From Exiguobacterium aurantiacum (GTDB lineage Bacteria; Bacillota; Bacilli; Exiguobacteriales; Exiguobacteriaceae): a DNA stretch of 64,000 nucleotides. The notes under the pieces are model-generated. The model did not search any database. It was not told where the DNA came from and saw only the letters and a list, made by a program, of their open reading frames with translations. The stretch spans positions 275,620 to 339,619 of the forward strand of contig NZ_MKXO01000002.1 in NCBI RefSeq assembly GCF_001766415.1, in the 5' to 3' direction. The translations under genes and the position numbers were made by a program. Positions 16,283 to 25,062 of this stretch are shown here, piece after piece (position 1 is the stretch's first letter; every line of letters starts with the position of its first letter).

Positions 16283-17545
16283 TTATTTCGCTTCGACTTC
16301 ATCCCACGCGTCTTCGTCGACAGGTGGAAGGTGTTTCTCTTCAAGCTTCGCTACAACGACCGCACACGTCGCGTCACCCGTGATGTTGACGGACGTACGG
16401 AGCATATCGAGGATACGGTCGACCCCGATGATGAGGGCGATCCCTTCGACCGGCAAGTTGACCGACTGTAAGACGAGCGCGAGCATGATGAGCCCGACAC
16501 CCGGCACACCAGCCGTCCCGATTGAGGCGAGCACCGCCGTGATGACGACCGTCACGAGCTCGGTGATCGTCAAGTCAGCGGCGAACACTTGGGCGATGAA
16601 GATGGTCGCGACCCCTTGCATGATGGCCGTTCCATCCATGTTCACCGTCGCACCAAGCGGTTGGACGAATGACGAGATCGAACGCGGGACGCCGAGCTTC
16701 GTCTGGGCGAGTTCCATCGACACCGGAAGCGTCGCGTTTGAAGACGACGTCGAGAATGCGAGCGTGATCGCTTCATAGAAGTTTTTAAAGAAGAAGACCG
16801 GACTCATCTTGCCAAGCAAGATGAGCGCTCCGCCGTAGACGATGGTCGCATGTAAGAACAACGTCAAGACGACGGCAAACATGTACCATGCCATCGCTGC
16901 GACAGCATCCAACCCGATACCGCCGATGGCCGAGGCGATCAGCGCGAAGGCACCGTATGGGGCGAGCTTCATGACCAAGTGAATGAGATGCATCATGATG
17001 CGATCCCCTTGTTTCACGAAGCGGCGCCACGTCTTGGCACGTTCGCCGAGGGCGATCATCGCAAACCCGATCAACGCCGCGAAAACGATAATCTGTAGCA
17101 TGTTCCCTTCAGCGAGCGCTTGGATCGGGTTCGTCGGAATCATATTGACGAACGTCTGGACGATGTTCGACGATTCTTCGGTCGTTGTCGATTCAAATGC
17201 TAGATTGGCTGTATCGAAGTTGCCGCGTTCACCTGGCTTGATGACCGACGCGACACCCATCGCGAGCACGATGGCGAGCGCTGTCGTCGTCAAGAAGAAC
17301 AGAAGCGCCTTCGACCCGACGCGACCGAGCTCTTTCGGGTCACCTAGGCCCATGACACCGAGAATGATCGAGAAGAAGACGATTGGGACGACTAACATTT
17401 TAATCAAGTTCAAAAACACTGTCCCGACTGGGGATAGTATGTACGTATTGATCACGTCGTAGACGTTACCGGATAGGCCGGCGAGACCGAGACCGACGAT
17501 GACCCCTAAGGCGAGGCCAATCAAAATTTTCTTAGTTTCACTCAT
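16283..17545 (-). CDS. Dicarboxylate/amino acid:cation symporter (DAACS family)
   Basis: 420-residue symporter of the GltP/GltT/DctA family that imports glutamate, aspartate or C4-dicarboxylates with Na+ or H+. Seen: about eight membrane segments, the re-entrant loop serine-rich motif FSTSSSNATLPV, the unwound-helix motif NMDGTAIMQG, and the second hairpin IGTAGVPGVG. The C-terminal tail holds RILDMLRTSVNITGDA, with the substrate-contacting Asp, Arg and Asn region conserved. It is transcribed alone from a promoter at 17579-17608 that contains a palindrome. Confidence 0.92.
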   Translation of the reverse strand: MSETKKILIGLALGVIVGLGLAGLSGNVYDVINTYILSPVGTVFLNLIKMLVVPIVFFSIILGVMGLGDPKELGRVGSKALLFFLTTTALAIVLAMGVASVIKPGERGNFDTANLAFESTTTEESSNIVQTFVNMIPTNPIQALAEGNMLQIIVFAALIGFAMIALGERAKTWRRFVKQGDRIMMHLIHLVMKLAPYGAFALIASAIGGIGLDAVAAMAWYMFAVVLTLFLHATIVYGGALILLGKMSPVFFFKNFYEAITLAFSTSSSNATLPVSMELAQTKLGVPRSISSFVQPLGATVNMDGTAIMQGVATIFIAQVFAADLTITELVTVVITAVLASIGTAGVPGVGLIMLALVLQSVNLPVEGIALIIGVDRILDMLRTSVNITGDATCAVVVAKLEEKHLPPVDEDAWDEVEAK

Positions 17546-17578
17546 CGTGTCACCCTTTCTTTTTTACACAGTGCGTTT

Positions 17579-17608
17579 AGTATAGCATAATGCTAAATTT
17601 TCTTACAA
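17579..17608 (-). promoter_or_regulatory. gltT promoter with TAGCAT-T-ATGCTA operator
   Basis: Minus strand: TTGTAA, 18 bases, TATACT. A perfect 6-1-6 palindrome (17583-17595) overlaps the -10 and the end of the spacer, a typical repressor position. The regulator is unknown. Confidence 0.65.
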
Positions 17609-17668
17609 TTCCGGTTGATTTGCGGGCCTTAACACGGTCATTTTCCCAAGTTGCTTCAAAAGAAAACA

Positions 17669-17703
17669 AAAAAGATTGGAGACCGTGACGGTCCAATCTT
17701 TTT
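17669..17703 (-). terminator. Terminator after ywhD
   Basis: Stem AAAGATTGGA / TCCAATCTTT around ACCGTGACGGT, followed on the minus strand by TTTTTTGTTTT. Confidence 0.85.
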
Positions 17704-18205
17704 ACTCGGCAGCGAGACGCGCGAGTTCAGTATGAAGTTCGGTCGACTGGTCCCATATCTCCGGACGGTGCTGTTGCAGAAACTCCGCGAGCACGCTCCG
17801 TGACGGCGCATCCATCATATCGATGAGGATCCGTCCTTTGAGCGACTTGTCCATTTGGTTGACGTGATACGGGAGCAATTTGTACCCGCGACGCGCCTCC
17901 AAGTCAATCGACATGTCACAAGCCGCGATCCCGCCGTAGTAGAACCCTTCCGGCTTGCGTCCGACCGTCACCCAGACGATCCAATACGGTTTACCGTTCG
18001 GCACAGCTTCCGGGTCGGTCAAAAACTTGATCCGCTTCTCGATTGCCGACTTGGCGTGCATCGCACCCATGTCGATCACTGCCGTACCTGCCTCGACGTC
18101 GATGATGACGGGCGACATATTGTTCAAACTGAGCGATCCGACCCCGAAACCGCCGTGGCCGTCCGTCGCATCGTCAGCGATAATGTTAAAGTTGATATCT
18201 TTCAT
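17702..18205 (-). CDS. ywhD: YwhD-family protein
   Basis: 167-residue cytoplasmic protein of the conserved Bacillales family YwhD. Seen: DATDGHGGFGVGSLSLNNMSPVIID, EKRIKFLTDPEAVPNGKPYWIVWVT and the GFYYGGIAACDM segment. No catalytic motif is known and its function is undetermined. In Bacillus it lies close to speE-speB; here it is a few kilobases away. Start ATG at 18205 follows GGAGGG; a 48-base upstream extension is not supported by a ribosome site. A terminator directly follows the stop. Confidence 0.82.
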   Translation of the reverse strand: MKDINFNIIADDATDGHGGFGVGSLSLNNMSPVIIDVEAGTAVIDMGAMHAKSAIEKRIKFLTDPEAVPNGKPYWIVWVTVGRKPEGFYYGGIAACDMSIDLEARRGYKLLPYHVNQMDKSLKGRILIDMMDAPSRSVLAEFLQQHRPEIWDQSTELHTELARLAAE

Positions 18206-18262
18206 GGCATTCCCTCCCCCTCTACTGTACACAAAGACGAGGGAACGTGGCAATCGCGAACG

Positions 18263-19315
18263 TCAGCCCCACTCGATTCGAAACTTCGTGCCTGGTCCAA
18301 CCGAACGAATGAGCGGACGATCCGCTTCGATGACACGTCCGAGCACGTTGACCCGCTTGTCGGCCTGAAGGTCTGTCTTCGTCACTTGCATTTCGCCAGC
18401 ATAGCGCCCGTAATCCATGTTGTCAATCGTGATCGTGCCGAGCGGTCGCTGTTTCGCCGCAACCGGTTCGAGCAAGCGGTCCCCAGGGCGACCATACGCC
18501 CGTGATTCGACGGAACGGATGACGTCGCGCGCCGGGTCCATCCGGTTCGTCTGGACGCGGTAGAGCGCCGCCTCGATTGTCGTATACGCCTCGGCCCGGA
18601 GGACGAGCATCCCGTTCTCGTATGACGCGAACTGTTCGACCGTCGCATCCGCTAGTCCCGGGTCACCGATCAAAATGCGGTCGACACTCCCCGTCAACTC
18701 TAAATAAGCAGCGAACGTCGACAGCTGCCGGTGGTCTTCAAGCGTCGGGAGTCGTTCGTATAGCGGTCCGCGGAGCGTCCCATCTCCCGGGATGAACGCC
18801 TGCACGCTCAACCCTTGTCGTTTCAACCAGTCATTTTTTTCGTCAAACCATTGCCGGTCGAGCCCGGTCTCTGGGCGCGGGTAGAAGTTGTGCCATGCTT
18901 CGACATTGTCCGTCATGAGCCCTTCCTGTTTCATCTCGTCGAGCTCTTCAGCAGTCAACGTGCTCGCGTTCAAGGCGACGGTCATCCGTTTCGACAGATC
19001 GGCGACTTGTTTCGGGGTCACCCCGTAATCGACGCGGAGGCCGGTCACGCCCCAGTCGATGAGCGTATGGGCGTCGTCCCACGTCTTCCCGAGTGCGGCG
19101 AGCGAAGTCGGGGCGATATCGGCGAACAGTTCCATGTCATGCTGTCGTGCGAGCGTGCCGAGTCGACGCAACCGCTCCGTGTAGACCGATGGATCGTCTT
19201 CCGGGATATGTAGCGATGTGAACAGTGACGTGAAACCGATCTCACGCATGCGTTTCATCCACACCGTGAACGCTTCTGTCAGCGGTTCGCTCAAGTAAAC
19301 AGATAATCCTCTCAT
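18263..19315 (-). CDS. mupG: 6-phospho-N-acetylmuramidase-like protein (DUF871)
   Basis: 350-residue DUF871 protein. MupG in Staphylococcus aureus cleaves MurNAc-6-phosphate-GlcNAc after uptake. Seen: N-terminal TIM-barrel with GFTSLFTSLHIPEDDP, TGLRVDYGV, HNFYPRPETGLDRQWF and IPGDGTLRGPLYERLPTLEDHR, and a smaller C-terminal beta domain from about residue 240. It lies downstream of murP on the same strand, separated by a hairpin (19340-19363) that probably lowers its expression. Context with murP, murQ and murR supports peptidoglycan recovery. Confidence 0.88.
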   Translation of the reverse strand: MRGLSVYLSEPLTEAFTVWMKRMREIGFTSLFTSLHIPEDDPSVYTERLRRLGTLARQHDMELFADIAPTSLAALGKTWDDAHTLIDWGVTGLRVDYGVTPKQVADLSKRMTVALNASTLTAEELDEMKQEGLMTDNVEAWHNFYPRPETGLDRQWFDEKNDWLKRQGLSVQAFIPGDGTLRGPLYERLPTLEDHRQLSTFAAYLELTGSVDRILIGDPGLADATVEQFASYENGMLVLRAEAYTTIEAALYRVQTNRMDPARDVIRSVESRAYGRPGDRLLEPVAAKQRPLGTITIDNMDYGRYAGEMQVTKTDLQADKRVNVLGRVIEADRPLIRSVGPGTKFRIEWG

Positions 19316-19339
19316 ATAAAACAGCCCTCCCTATTCAAA

Positions 19340-19363
19340 AAGGTGACTCGAAAGAGCCACCTT
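19340..19363 (-). terminator. Partial terminator between murP and mupG
   Basis: AAGGTG-A-CTC / GAG-C-CACCTT stem with GAAA loop, followed on the minus strand by TTTTTG. It lies just upstream of mupG, so it probably acts as an intra-operon attenuator. Confidence 0.75.
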
Positions 19364-19368
19364 GGTTG

Positions 19369-20742
19369 TTAAATCCCATCCGCCATCTCTTCTTTGAAAC
19401 CGAAGAAATACGTGAAGATGAAGCCAGCCGTATACGAGATGACGAGACCCCCAATATACGTCAAGTACATCCCATTGTCGATGAGCGGTGTAAGCGAGAG
19501 ACCCGAGACCCCGATCCCGAGCGCTGCCGTTTGCATCGACGCTTGGAACGCACCGCCGACCGCGGCTCCCATACAAGCCGTCAAGAACGGACGACCGAGC
19601 GGAAGCGTGACCCCATAAAGAAGTGGTTCGCCGATGCCGAGGAATCCGACGGGGATCGCCCCTTTGATGATGTTGCGGAGACGTTGGTTGCGCGTCTTCA
19701 CGAAAATCGCAAGCGCGGCCCCGACTTGTCCCGCTCCTGCCATCGCAAGGATCGGCAAGAGCGCCGTGTTGCCAACGGTGTTCAGTAACTCAAGGTGAAT
19801 CGGCGTCAAACCATGATGCAAGCCGACCATGACGAGCGGCAAGAAGAAGCCAGCGAGGACGGCCCCTGCGACCGGTCCGCCGATTTCAAGCACGGCATTC
19901 AGTCCTTGCATTATGCCGTCTGACAACACGCCCGCGACCGGCATGATCGCATAGAGCGCCGTGAAGCCGACGACGAGCACCGTAAGCAGCGGCGTAAAGA
20001 TAATATCAATCGAGACCGGCATGAAGCGGCGGACGTGTTTTTCGATATACGTCATGAGCCAAGCGGCAAAGATGACACCGAACAGTCCACCCCTTCCGAC
20101 GACGAGTGCTTCCCCATAGATGACGATGTCGGCGAGTAACGGGTTGAACAAAATCCCCCCGGCAATCGCTCCGAGCACCGGCGTCCCCCCGAACTCTTTC
20201 GCCGTATTCCACCCGACGAGGATGGCGAGATAGGCGAAGACCGTGCTCCCGAGCACAAGCAGAATTTGCATCCACGTCTCGGTCCGGTCGACACCAGCGT
20301 TGACGGCAAAGTTCGCTGCCCCGTTGATGATCCCTGAAGCGACAAGTCCCGGGATGAGCGGGATGAAGATGTTCCCTAAGCGACGCAAGAAACGTTTGAA
20401 CGGTGACTTCTGTTTATCTTTCACTTTTTGACGTTCGATGGCCGCCCGCTCGTCAGGCGTCAAGTTCGCATCGACTGCCTCTTCTCCGATGGCGAGCCCC
20501 GTCTCACGGCTCAAATGATCCGCGACACGGTTGACAGTCCCCGGTCCGACGACGATTTGCAGCGTCTCATCATCGATGACGCCCATGACGCCGTCGATTT
20601 TTTTCAACGCATCGATGTTCACTTTCGTTGGGTCTTTCAACGCCAACCGGACGCGTGTCATACAGTGCGCGAGTTGGCGGATGTTATCTTTCCCCCCGAC
20701 ATGCTCGAGTATGGCTTGCGCCAACACCTCTTCTTTCTTCAT
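19369..20742 (-). CDS. murP: PTS N-acetylmuramic acid transporter subunit IIBC
   Basis: 457-residue fused EIIB-EIIC of the phosphotransferase system. The EIIB domain (about 1-90) carries the phosphorylated cysteine in LAHCMTRVRLAL. After a linker, EIIC (about 110-457) has around ten membrane segments and the motif GLHHGLTPIHLELLN followed by GIGEPLLYGVTLPL. No EIIA domain is present, so a general EIIA must serve it. It imports MurNAc or MurNAc-GlcNAc as the 6-phosphate. It starts 13 bases after murQ and is followed by mupG. Confidence 0.9.
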   Translation of the reverse strand: MKKEEVLAQAILEHVGGKDNIRQLAHCMTRVRLALKDPTKVNIDALKKIDGVMGVIDDETLQIVVGPGTVNRVADHLSRETGLAIGEEAVDANLTPDERAAIERQKVKDKQKSPFKRFLRRLGNIFIPLIPGLVASGIINGAANFAVNAGVDRTETWMQILLVLGSTVFAYLAILVGWNTAKEFGGTPVLGAIAGGILFNPLLADIVIYGEALVVGRGGLFGVIFAAWLMTYIEKHVRRFMPVSIDIIFTPLLTVLVVGFTALYAIMPVAGVLSDGIMQGLNAVLEIGGPVAGAVLAGFFLPLVMVGLHHGLTPIHLELLNTVGNTALLPILAMAGAGQVGAALAIFVKTRNQRLRNIIKGAIPVGFLGIGEPLLYGVTLPLGRPFLTACMGAAVGGAFQASMQTAALGIGVSGLSLTPLIDNGMYLTYIGGLVISYTAGFIFTYFFGFKEEMADGI

Positions 20743-20755
20743 CTCGTAATCCCCC

Positions 20756-21640
20756 TTAAATCGCGTCGCGGACGAATCCGTTCGCGCGCTGTAATCGCTC
20801 GACTGCCTCCGCGTAAGAGACGTCGGCTAAAATCATGACGATCGCCGTCTTGACGTGGCCGTTCGATGAAGCGAAATAACGCGCGGCCGTCTGTTCGTCG
20901 ACCCCTGTCGCTTCCGCAATCATCCGTTTGGCTCGAACTTCCAATTTCTCGTTCGTCGGCTGCACGTCGACCATCAAGTTTTGATACACTTTGCCCACTC
21001 CAATCATCGACGCCGTCGAGATCATGTTGAGGACGAGTTTCTGGGCCGTCCCCGCCTTCAAGCGCGTCGATCCGGTCAATACTTCCGGTCCCGTCTCGAC
21101 CTCGATTTTGAACTCGGCGTGGTCGCTGATTTTTGAGCCTTCGTTGCAAGATAGCGCCGCCGTCGTCGCACCGACTTCACGCGCGTAATCGAGTCCGCCG
21201 ATGACGTACGGGGTCCGGCCGCTCGCGGCGATGCCGATGACCGTATCGTCCGGACTCAAGTGAAGCGCTTTCAAATCGTTGATTGCCAAATCCATACTAT
21301 CCTCTGCTCCCTCGACCGCTTTGACGAGCGCGCGTTCGCCCCCGGCAATCAAGCCGACGACCATGTCCGCTGACACGCCGAACGTCGGGACACATTCTGC
21401 CGCATCTAAAATACCGAGTCGTCCACTCGTCCCCGCACCGATATAGATCAAGCGTCCGCCTCGTTTAAACGATGTGATCGCTCGTTCTACGACTTGTGCG
21501 ATGACCGGAAGCTGTTGCTTGATCACGTGAGGCACCGACTGGTCCTCTTCATTCATCACGCCGAGCAGTTCCTCAACCGTCATGTCGTCTAGGCGCATCG
21601 TCCGTTCGTTCCGTCGTTCCGTAGCCAATTTGTCTAACAT
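20756..21640 (-). CDS. murQ: N-acetylmuramic acid-6-phosphate etherase
   Basis: Cleaves the lactyl ether of MurNAc-6-phosphate to give GlcNAc-6-phosphate and D-lactate. The 294-residue SIS-domain protein shows YIGAGTSGRLGILDAAECVPTFG, VVGLIAGGERAL, GIAASGRTPYVIGGLDYA and GSTRLKAGTAQKLVLNMIST, all hallmarks of MurQ. The catalytic Glu in AAEC and in KAVEGAEDS are present. An upstream ATG directly abuts AAAGG, so the ATG at 21640, nine bases away, is preferred. It has its own promoter (21670-21697) and leads the murQ-murP-mupG transcript. Confidence 0.95.
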   Translation of the reverse strand: MLDKLATERRNERTMRLDDMTVEELLGVMNEEDQSVPHVIKQQLPVIAQVVERAITSFKRGGRLIYIGAGTSGRLGILDAAECVPTFGVSADMVVGLIAGGERALVKAVEGAEDSMDLAINDLKALHLSPDDTVIGIAASGRTPYVIGGLDYAREVGATTAALSCNEGSKISDHAEFKIEVETGPEVLTGSTRLKAGTAQKLVLNMISTASMIGVGKVYQNLMVDVQPTNEKLEVRAKRMIAEATGVDEQTAARYFASSNGHVKTAIVMILADVSYAEAVERLQRANGFVRDAI

Positions 21641-21669
21641 CGCCACCATCCTTTCTTCTCTCTAGTTTT

Positions 21670-21697
21670 ATTGTACTAATTTGAAATTAAAAGTCAA
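21670..21697 (-). promoter_or_regulatory. murQ promoter and candidate MurR region
   Basis: Minus strand: TTGACT, 16 bases, TACAAT. Just upstream and within the spacer are TGAAATTA and TAATTTCA half-sites (about 21680-21735), similar in style to RpiR-family operators, so MurR may bind here. Confidence 0.7.
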
Positions 21698-21759
21698 ACT
21701 TATTTAAAAAAATAAAGAATTATAATTTCATAAACGCTCAACTTGAGTGCCAACAAAAA

Positions 21760-21783
21760 AACTCGGCCGTTTGAGGTCGAGTT
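21760..21783 (-). terminator. Terminator after murR-GNAT
   Basis: AACTCG-GCC / GGT-CGAGTT stem followed on the minus strand by a run of seven T. It ends the murR transcript before the murQ promoter. Confidence 0.8.
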
Positions 21784-21787
21784 CGCT

Positions 21788-22246
21788 TCATTCGATGTCT
21801 TTTTTCAACACGTGGACGTGGACACCATCCCCTGTGACCGAGTCTTGCTCATACACGTAGCCTTGCCGCTCCCAAAAACGACGGGCCCGCACGTTCTTCG
21901 GGAGCACACCGAGCCGGAACGTCGTCTGGAACGGACGCATGTGGTCCCGCTCGAGTTGATCGTATACCGTCTGGGCGAGACCGGTGCCGTGAAGTTGTTC
22001 GTCGACGAGGAGCAGGCCGAGCCAGAGTGAGCCGTCGACCGGGTGACGGCTCAACAAATCCGCCATCGCCACGATCGCCCCGTCGTCCTCCACGACGAGG
22101 CTGACCGTACCTGTCGCCTCGAAGTCAGCCAAATTCTCATCGCGGAACACTTCGAGCGTCTGAGCGTTCAATCCGGCGAACGCTTGTTGTCTCATGAGGA
22201 AAGCTGCCACTCGTTCGCGGTCTGACGCTTCATATCGGCGAATCAC
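21788..22246 (-). CDS. GNAT-family N-acetyltransferase in the MurNAc locus
   Basis: 152-residue acetyltransferase-fold protein. Seen: an N-terminal RRYEASDRERVAAFLM, the beta-4 segment SLWLGLLLVDEQLHGTGLAQTVYDQL with an acetyl-CoA-binding Q/R-x2-G-x-G/A-like loop (LHGTGLA), and a terminal RRFWERQGY motif. The substrate is unknown. A longer frame exists, but a GTG at 22246 overlaps the murR stop as GTGA, so the pair is probably translationally coupled. Its position suggests acetylation of an amino sugar or muropeptide product (inference). Confidence 0.75.
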   Translation of the reverse strand: MIRRYEASDRERVAAFLMRQQAFAGLNAQTLEVFRDENLADFEATGTVSLVVEDDGAIVAMADLLSRHPVDGSLWLGLLLVDEQLHGTGLAQTVYDQLERDHMRPFQTTFRLGVLPKNVRARRFWERQGYVYEQDSVTGDGVHVHVLKKDIE

Positions 22247-23091
22247 CGGCGCAGCTTCACCATCTCGTCGCGCGCCTCGGCGTAACGATCGATCAGCCCT
22301 TCGCCTTTTCGGTGCAACAGACCCATGTAGAGCGTGTCGATAATCGTCAATTGTGTCATCCGTGAAGCGATGCTCGCGATCCGGTAATCTCGTTCGACGG
22401 TCGGTGTGCACAGACGGACGTCCGCCTCGCGGTAAAGCGGCGACTTGTCGAGGTCAGTGATGGCGACGACGGTGACGCCTTTTTTCTTGGCGAACCGGAC
22501 GAGCTCGAGCACGTCTTTCGTCCGGCCCGACGTGCTGATCGCGACGAAGACGTCGGTCGGCCCGAGATGCGGGATGAGCGACAGCATGTAGTGAAAGTCT
22601 TGCGACGTCAGAGCGGCGTAGCCGAGTTTCGTGAACTTGTACTGCGCGTCATAGGCGGCCGTCGATGAGCCGCCGACTCCATAGAAGATGACCCGGTTTG
22701 CGCGAGCGAACGTATCGATCGCGTGTTCGAGTTCGCGTTTGTCCATCGCCTCGGCACATGCCTCGATGGCCATTTTGTTCACGTGGATGACTTTTTGGAA
22801 CGAGTCGTACGGGGTGTCCTTCTGTTGGAGGACGTTAAAGTCGGTCAGCATCGTCTCTGTGATCGCCAAGTCTTTGACGAGGGCGAGCTTGAACGATTTG
22901 AAGCTGTCGATCCCGACGACACGCGCGAAGCGGACGATGCTCGCTTCTGACACGTCGGTCTTTTGGGCGAGTTCTTTCGTCGTCATATTCGGGACGAGCG
23001 TCGAATGGGTCAAGATGTAGTCCGCGATCTTCTTTTCGACGGACGTCATCTCGCCTTGGGCGAGCTCGATTTTTTTCAGTAAGGATTCCAT
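22243..23091 (-). CDS. murR: RpiR-family regulator of MurNAc catabolism
   Basis: 282-residue transcription factor. The N-terminal HTH (about 1-77) contains TKELAQKTDVSEASIVRFARVVGIDSFKSFK. The SIS domain (about 110-250) contains VIFYGVGGSSTAAYDAQYKFTKLG and AISTSGRTKDVLELV and senses a phosphosugar, probably MurNAc-6-phosphate. By position and family it should control murQ-murP-mupG. It has its own promoter (23129-23158) and a coupled downstream GNAT gene. Confidence 0.88.
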   Translation of the reverse strand: MESLLKKIELAQGEMTSVEKKIADYILTHSTLVPNMTTKELAQKTDVSEASIVRFARVVGIDSFKSFKLALVKDLAITETMLTDFNVLQQKDTPYDSFQKVIHVNKMAIEACAEAMDKRELEHAIDTFARANRVIFYGVGGSSTAAYDAQYKFTKLGYAALTSQDFHYMLSLIPHLGPTDVFVAISTSGRTKDVLELVRFAKKKGVTVVAITDLDKSPLYREADVRLCTPTVERDYRIASIASRMTQLTIIDTLYMGLLHRKGEGLIDRYAEARDEMVKLRR

Positions 23092-23128
23092 CAGGTCATC
23101 CCCTTCCTGCTACTAGTTGCTGTATTTA

Positions 23129-23158
23129 ATGATAGCGGATTCTTTCCCTACATTCCAA
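23129..23158 (-). promoter_or_regulatory. murR promoter
   Basis: Minus strand: TTGGAA, 18 bases, TATCAT, about 35 bases upstream of the murR start. Confidence 0.5.
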
Positions 23159-23172
23159 CTTGGACACGAAAA

Positions 23173-23194
23173 AGGCTGAGCTCGCGCTCAACCT
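23173..23194 (-). terminator. Terminator after the zinc metallopeptidase gene
   Basis: AGG-C-TGAGC / GCTCA-A-CCT stem, TCGC loop, followed on the minus strand by TTTTTCG. Confidence 0.85.
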
Positions 23195-23205
23195 GTAGGT
23201 GAGAC

Positions 23206-24060
23206 TTACAAGTTTTTTGTATTGAACGTGTCGCCGCCTTGGATCGTTCCATTTTGAAAACCTTTATCAAACCACCGTTTCCGTTGTTCCGACGTCCCGT
23301 GCGTGAACGAGTCCGGCGTGACGTAGCCACGCGCTTGTTTTTGCAACGTGTCGTCCCCGATTTGATGCGCCGCGTTCATCGCCTCTTCGACATCACCCGC
23401 CTCTAAATAGCCCATGCCTTGGGCGTGATGCGCCCAAACACCGGCATAGTAGTCGGCTTGAAGTTCGAACCGTACCAAGTACGTGTTGAACTCGGTCTCG
23501 CTCATCTCGTTTCGCAGCGGCATGATCTCGTCGGTCGTGCCGAGCAACGTCTGCACGTGGTGTCCGACCTCATGGGCGACGACGTACGCCATCGCGAAGT
23601 CGCCCGGCGCGTTGAAGCGCTGACTGAGTTCGTCATAGAAACTCAAATCGATATACAGTTTCTGATCGCCCGGGCAATAAAACGGTCCGACCGCAGAGCC
23701 AGCGATCCCACACGCCGACTCGACTTGTCCTGAGTAGAGGACGAGCGTCGGTTCCCGATACGTCAACCCGTTCTCGGCAAAGATGTCGGTCCACACTTCT
23801 TCGGTGTCACGTAGGACGACCGAGACAAAGTCCGCCATCTCTTCTTCCCGTGCCGAGCCTTGATACGTCTCGGAAGACTGCGGCTCACCAATTCCGATAT
23901 TGTTGACGATGTCTCCCGGGTTACCCCCATTCAAAAGCGTGAAGACGATGACTAAAATGAGGCCCAAACCGCCGCCGATTCCCGCAATCCCTTTCCCCCC
24001 AACACTTCGCCCCCGTCGGTCTTCGACATTCTGACTCGCCTGTCTGCCTTTCCATTTCAT
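23206..24060 (-). CDS. Neutral zinc metallopeptidase (YpfJ family)
   Basis: 284-residue protein of the putative neutral zinc metallopeptidase family (pfam04228). Seen: a charged start, a glycine-rich single membrane anchor near residues 25-45, then an extracytoplasmic domain with GQVESACGIAGSAVGPFYCPGD and the zinc-binding HEVGHH motif (YVVAHEVGHHVQTLLG). The downstream RFELQADYYAGVWAHH likely supplies the third ligand. Two cysteines in the mature part may form a disulfide. Substrates are unknown. It is a single gene, divergent from the VLRF1-like gene. Confidence 0.88.
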   Translation of the reverse strand: MKWKGRQASQNVEDRRGRSVGGKGIAGIGGGLGLILVIVFTLLNGGNPGDIVNNIGIGEPQSSETYQGSAREEEMADFVSVVLRDTEEVWTDIFAENGLTYREPTLVLYSGQVESACGIAGSAVGPFYCPGDQKLYIDLSFYDELSQRFNAPGDFAMAYVVAHEVGHHVQTLLGTTDEIMPLRNEMSETEFNTYLVRFELQADYYAGVWAHHAQGMGYLEAGDVEEAMNAAHQIGDDTLQKQARGYVTPDSFTHGTSEQRKRWFDKGFQNGTIQGGDTFNTKNL

Positions 24061-24216
24061 ACGATTGTTCCTCCTACTGCTAGTCTGTCTTGTTACTTAC
24101 CCGGATTCATCTCGTTTCGCACCTACTTTTTCATATTTTCCCATCGTATTCGGTGTTTGAGTACTAACCAAGTAGGAAACAGGTTAAGAGAACGTTTACT
24201 TTAGGGAGGAATTAAG

Positions 24217-24996
24217 ATGGGATTAGCAAGCGACTTGAAACAATTGCGTCAGATTGAATGCAAGGACAAGTGTGTGCTATCGGTCTACCTTAATACAGGA
24301 CCTAACCAACAAGGCGACTGGTCAATCCACTTGAAGAACGGCTTGAAGCGGATCGGTGAATATTTAGAGGCGTCCGGTGACGAGACGCAACTGAAGAACT
24401 TCAAAAAAGTACGTAAGCAAGTCGATCAGGAACTCGGCAAACACCGGAACGACTTGGCGCGAAGCCTAATCATTTTTGCTTCGGAAGAAAACGATTTATT
24501 TGAAACATACTACCTTCAACACGATGTCGAGACGTCGTTCCACTGGGAAACGAAGCCAGTACTTGAACCACTCGAGGCGTTACAACAAAAATTTCCGTCC
24601 ACCGGTATTATTTTGACGAACCTCGACCACGTGACGGTACTCGATACCTCACTCGGGCACATCGATGCGACGTTCGAATTCGCGTTCGACCCTGAGACCG
24701 AGGAGTGGGTTCGGTTTGAAGGGACGGCTTCGGGTGACCGTATGGCGTCGAGCAGCTCGCAAGTCGATAAATTCGATCGTCGACTTGCCGAAAATCTCGG
24801 TCGGTTCTACCGTGACCTCGCCCAAACCGTCGAACAGATGAAAGGTGCACACGACTGGGAAGCGCTTGTCGTCATCGGAGAAGCCGAGCTGTCCAACTCG
24901 TTCCGTGACGAGTTACGGACGAAACCAGAGCGCGTCGTGCACAAAAACTTGTCGAAATCGAGTGCGCCTCACATCATCGAGGCTGCATTCCATTGA
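24217..24996 (+). CDS. VLRF1-family (aeRF1-like) release-factor-type protein
   Basis: 259-residue cytoplasmic protein similar to bacterial VLRF1/aeRF1-type proteins. Relatives of this fold (Vms1, archaeal/eukaryal RF1) hydrolyse peptidyl-tRNA on stalled ribosomes. Seen: CVLSVYLNTGPNQQGDW at the N-terminus, LIIFASEENDLFETYYLQ, a flexible serine-rich loop SGDRMASSSSQVDKFDRR containing a glutamine at a plausible catalytic position, and a C-terminal beta-alpha unit WEALVVIGEAELSNSFRDEL. Biochemical role here is inference. Start ATG follows AGGGAGGA. No neighbours share its strand closely except the tautomerase. Confidence 0.75.
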   Translation: MGLASDLKQLRQIECKDKCVLSVYLNTGPNQQGDWSIHLKNGLKRIGEYLEASGDETQLKNFKKVRKQVDQELGKHRNDLARSLIIFASEENDLFETYYLQHDVETSFHWETKPVLEPLEALQQKFPSTGIILTNLDHVTVLDTSLGHIDATFEFAFDPETEEWVRFEGTASGDRMASSSSQVDKFDRRLAENLGRFYRDLAQTVEQMKGAHDWEALVVIGEAELSNSFRDELRTKPERVVHKNLSKSSAPHIIEAAFH

Positions 24997-25062
24997 TTTT
25001 TCGCTTTCCTCTCGACTAGTGATTCTCTAAAATAGAAGAGAACTAGAAAAGGAGGAAATAAT

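Noticed and set aside
24130..24200. Possible sigma-B promoter before the VLRF1-like gene
   Set aside because: GTTTGA and GGAAAC-like elements are present, but the match to GTTTAA/GGGTAT is too weak to list.
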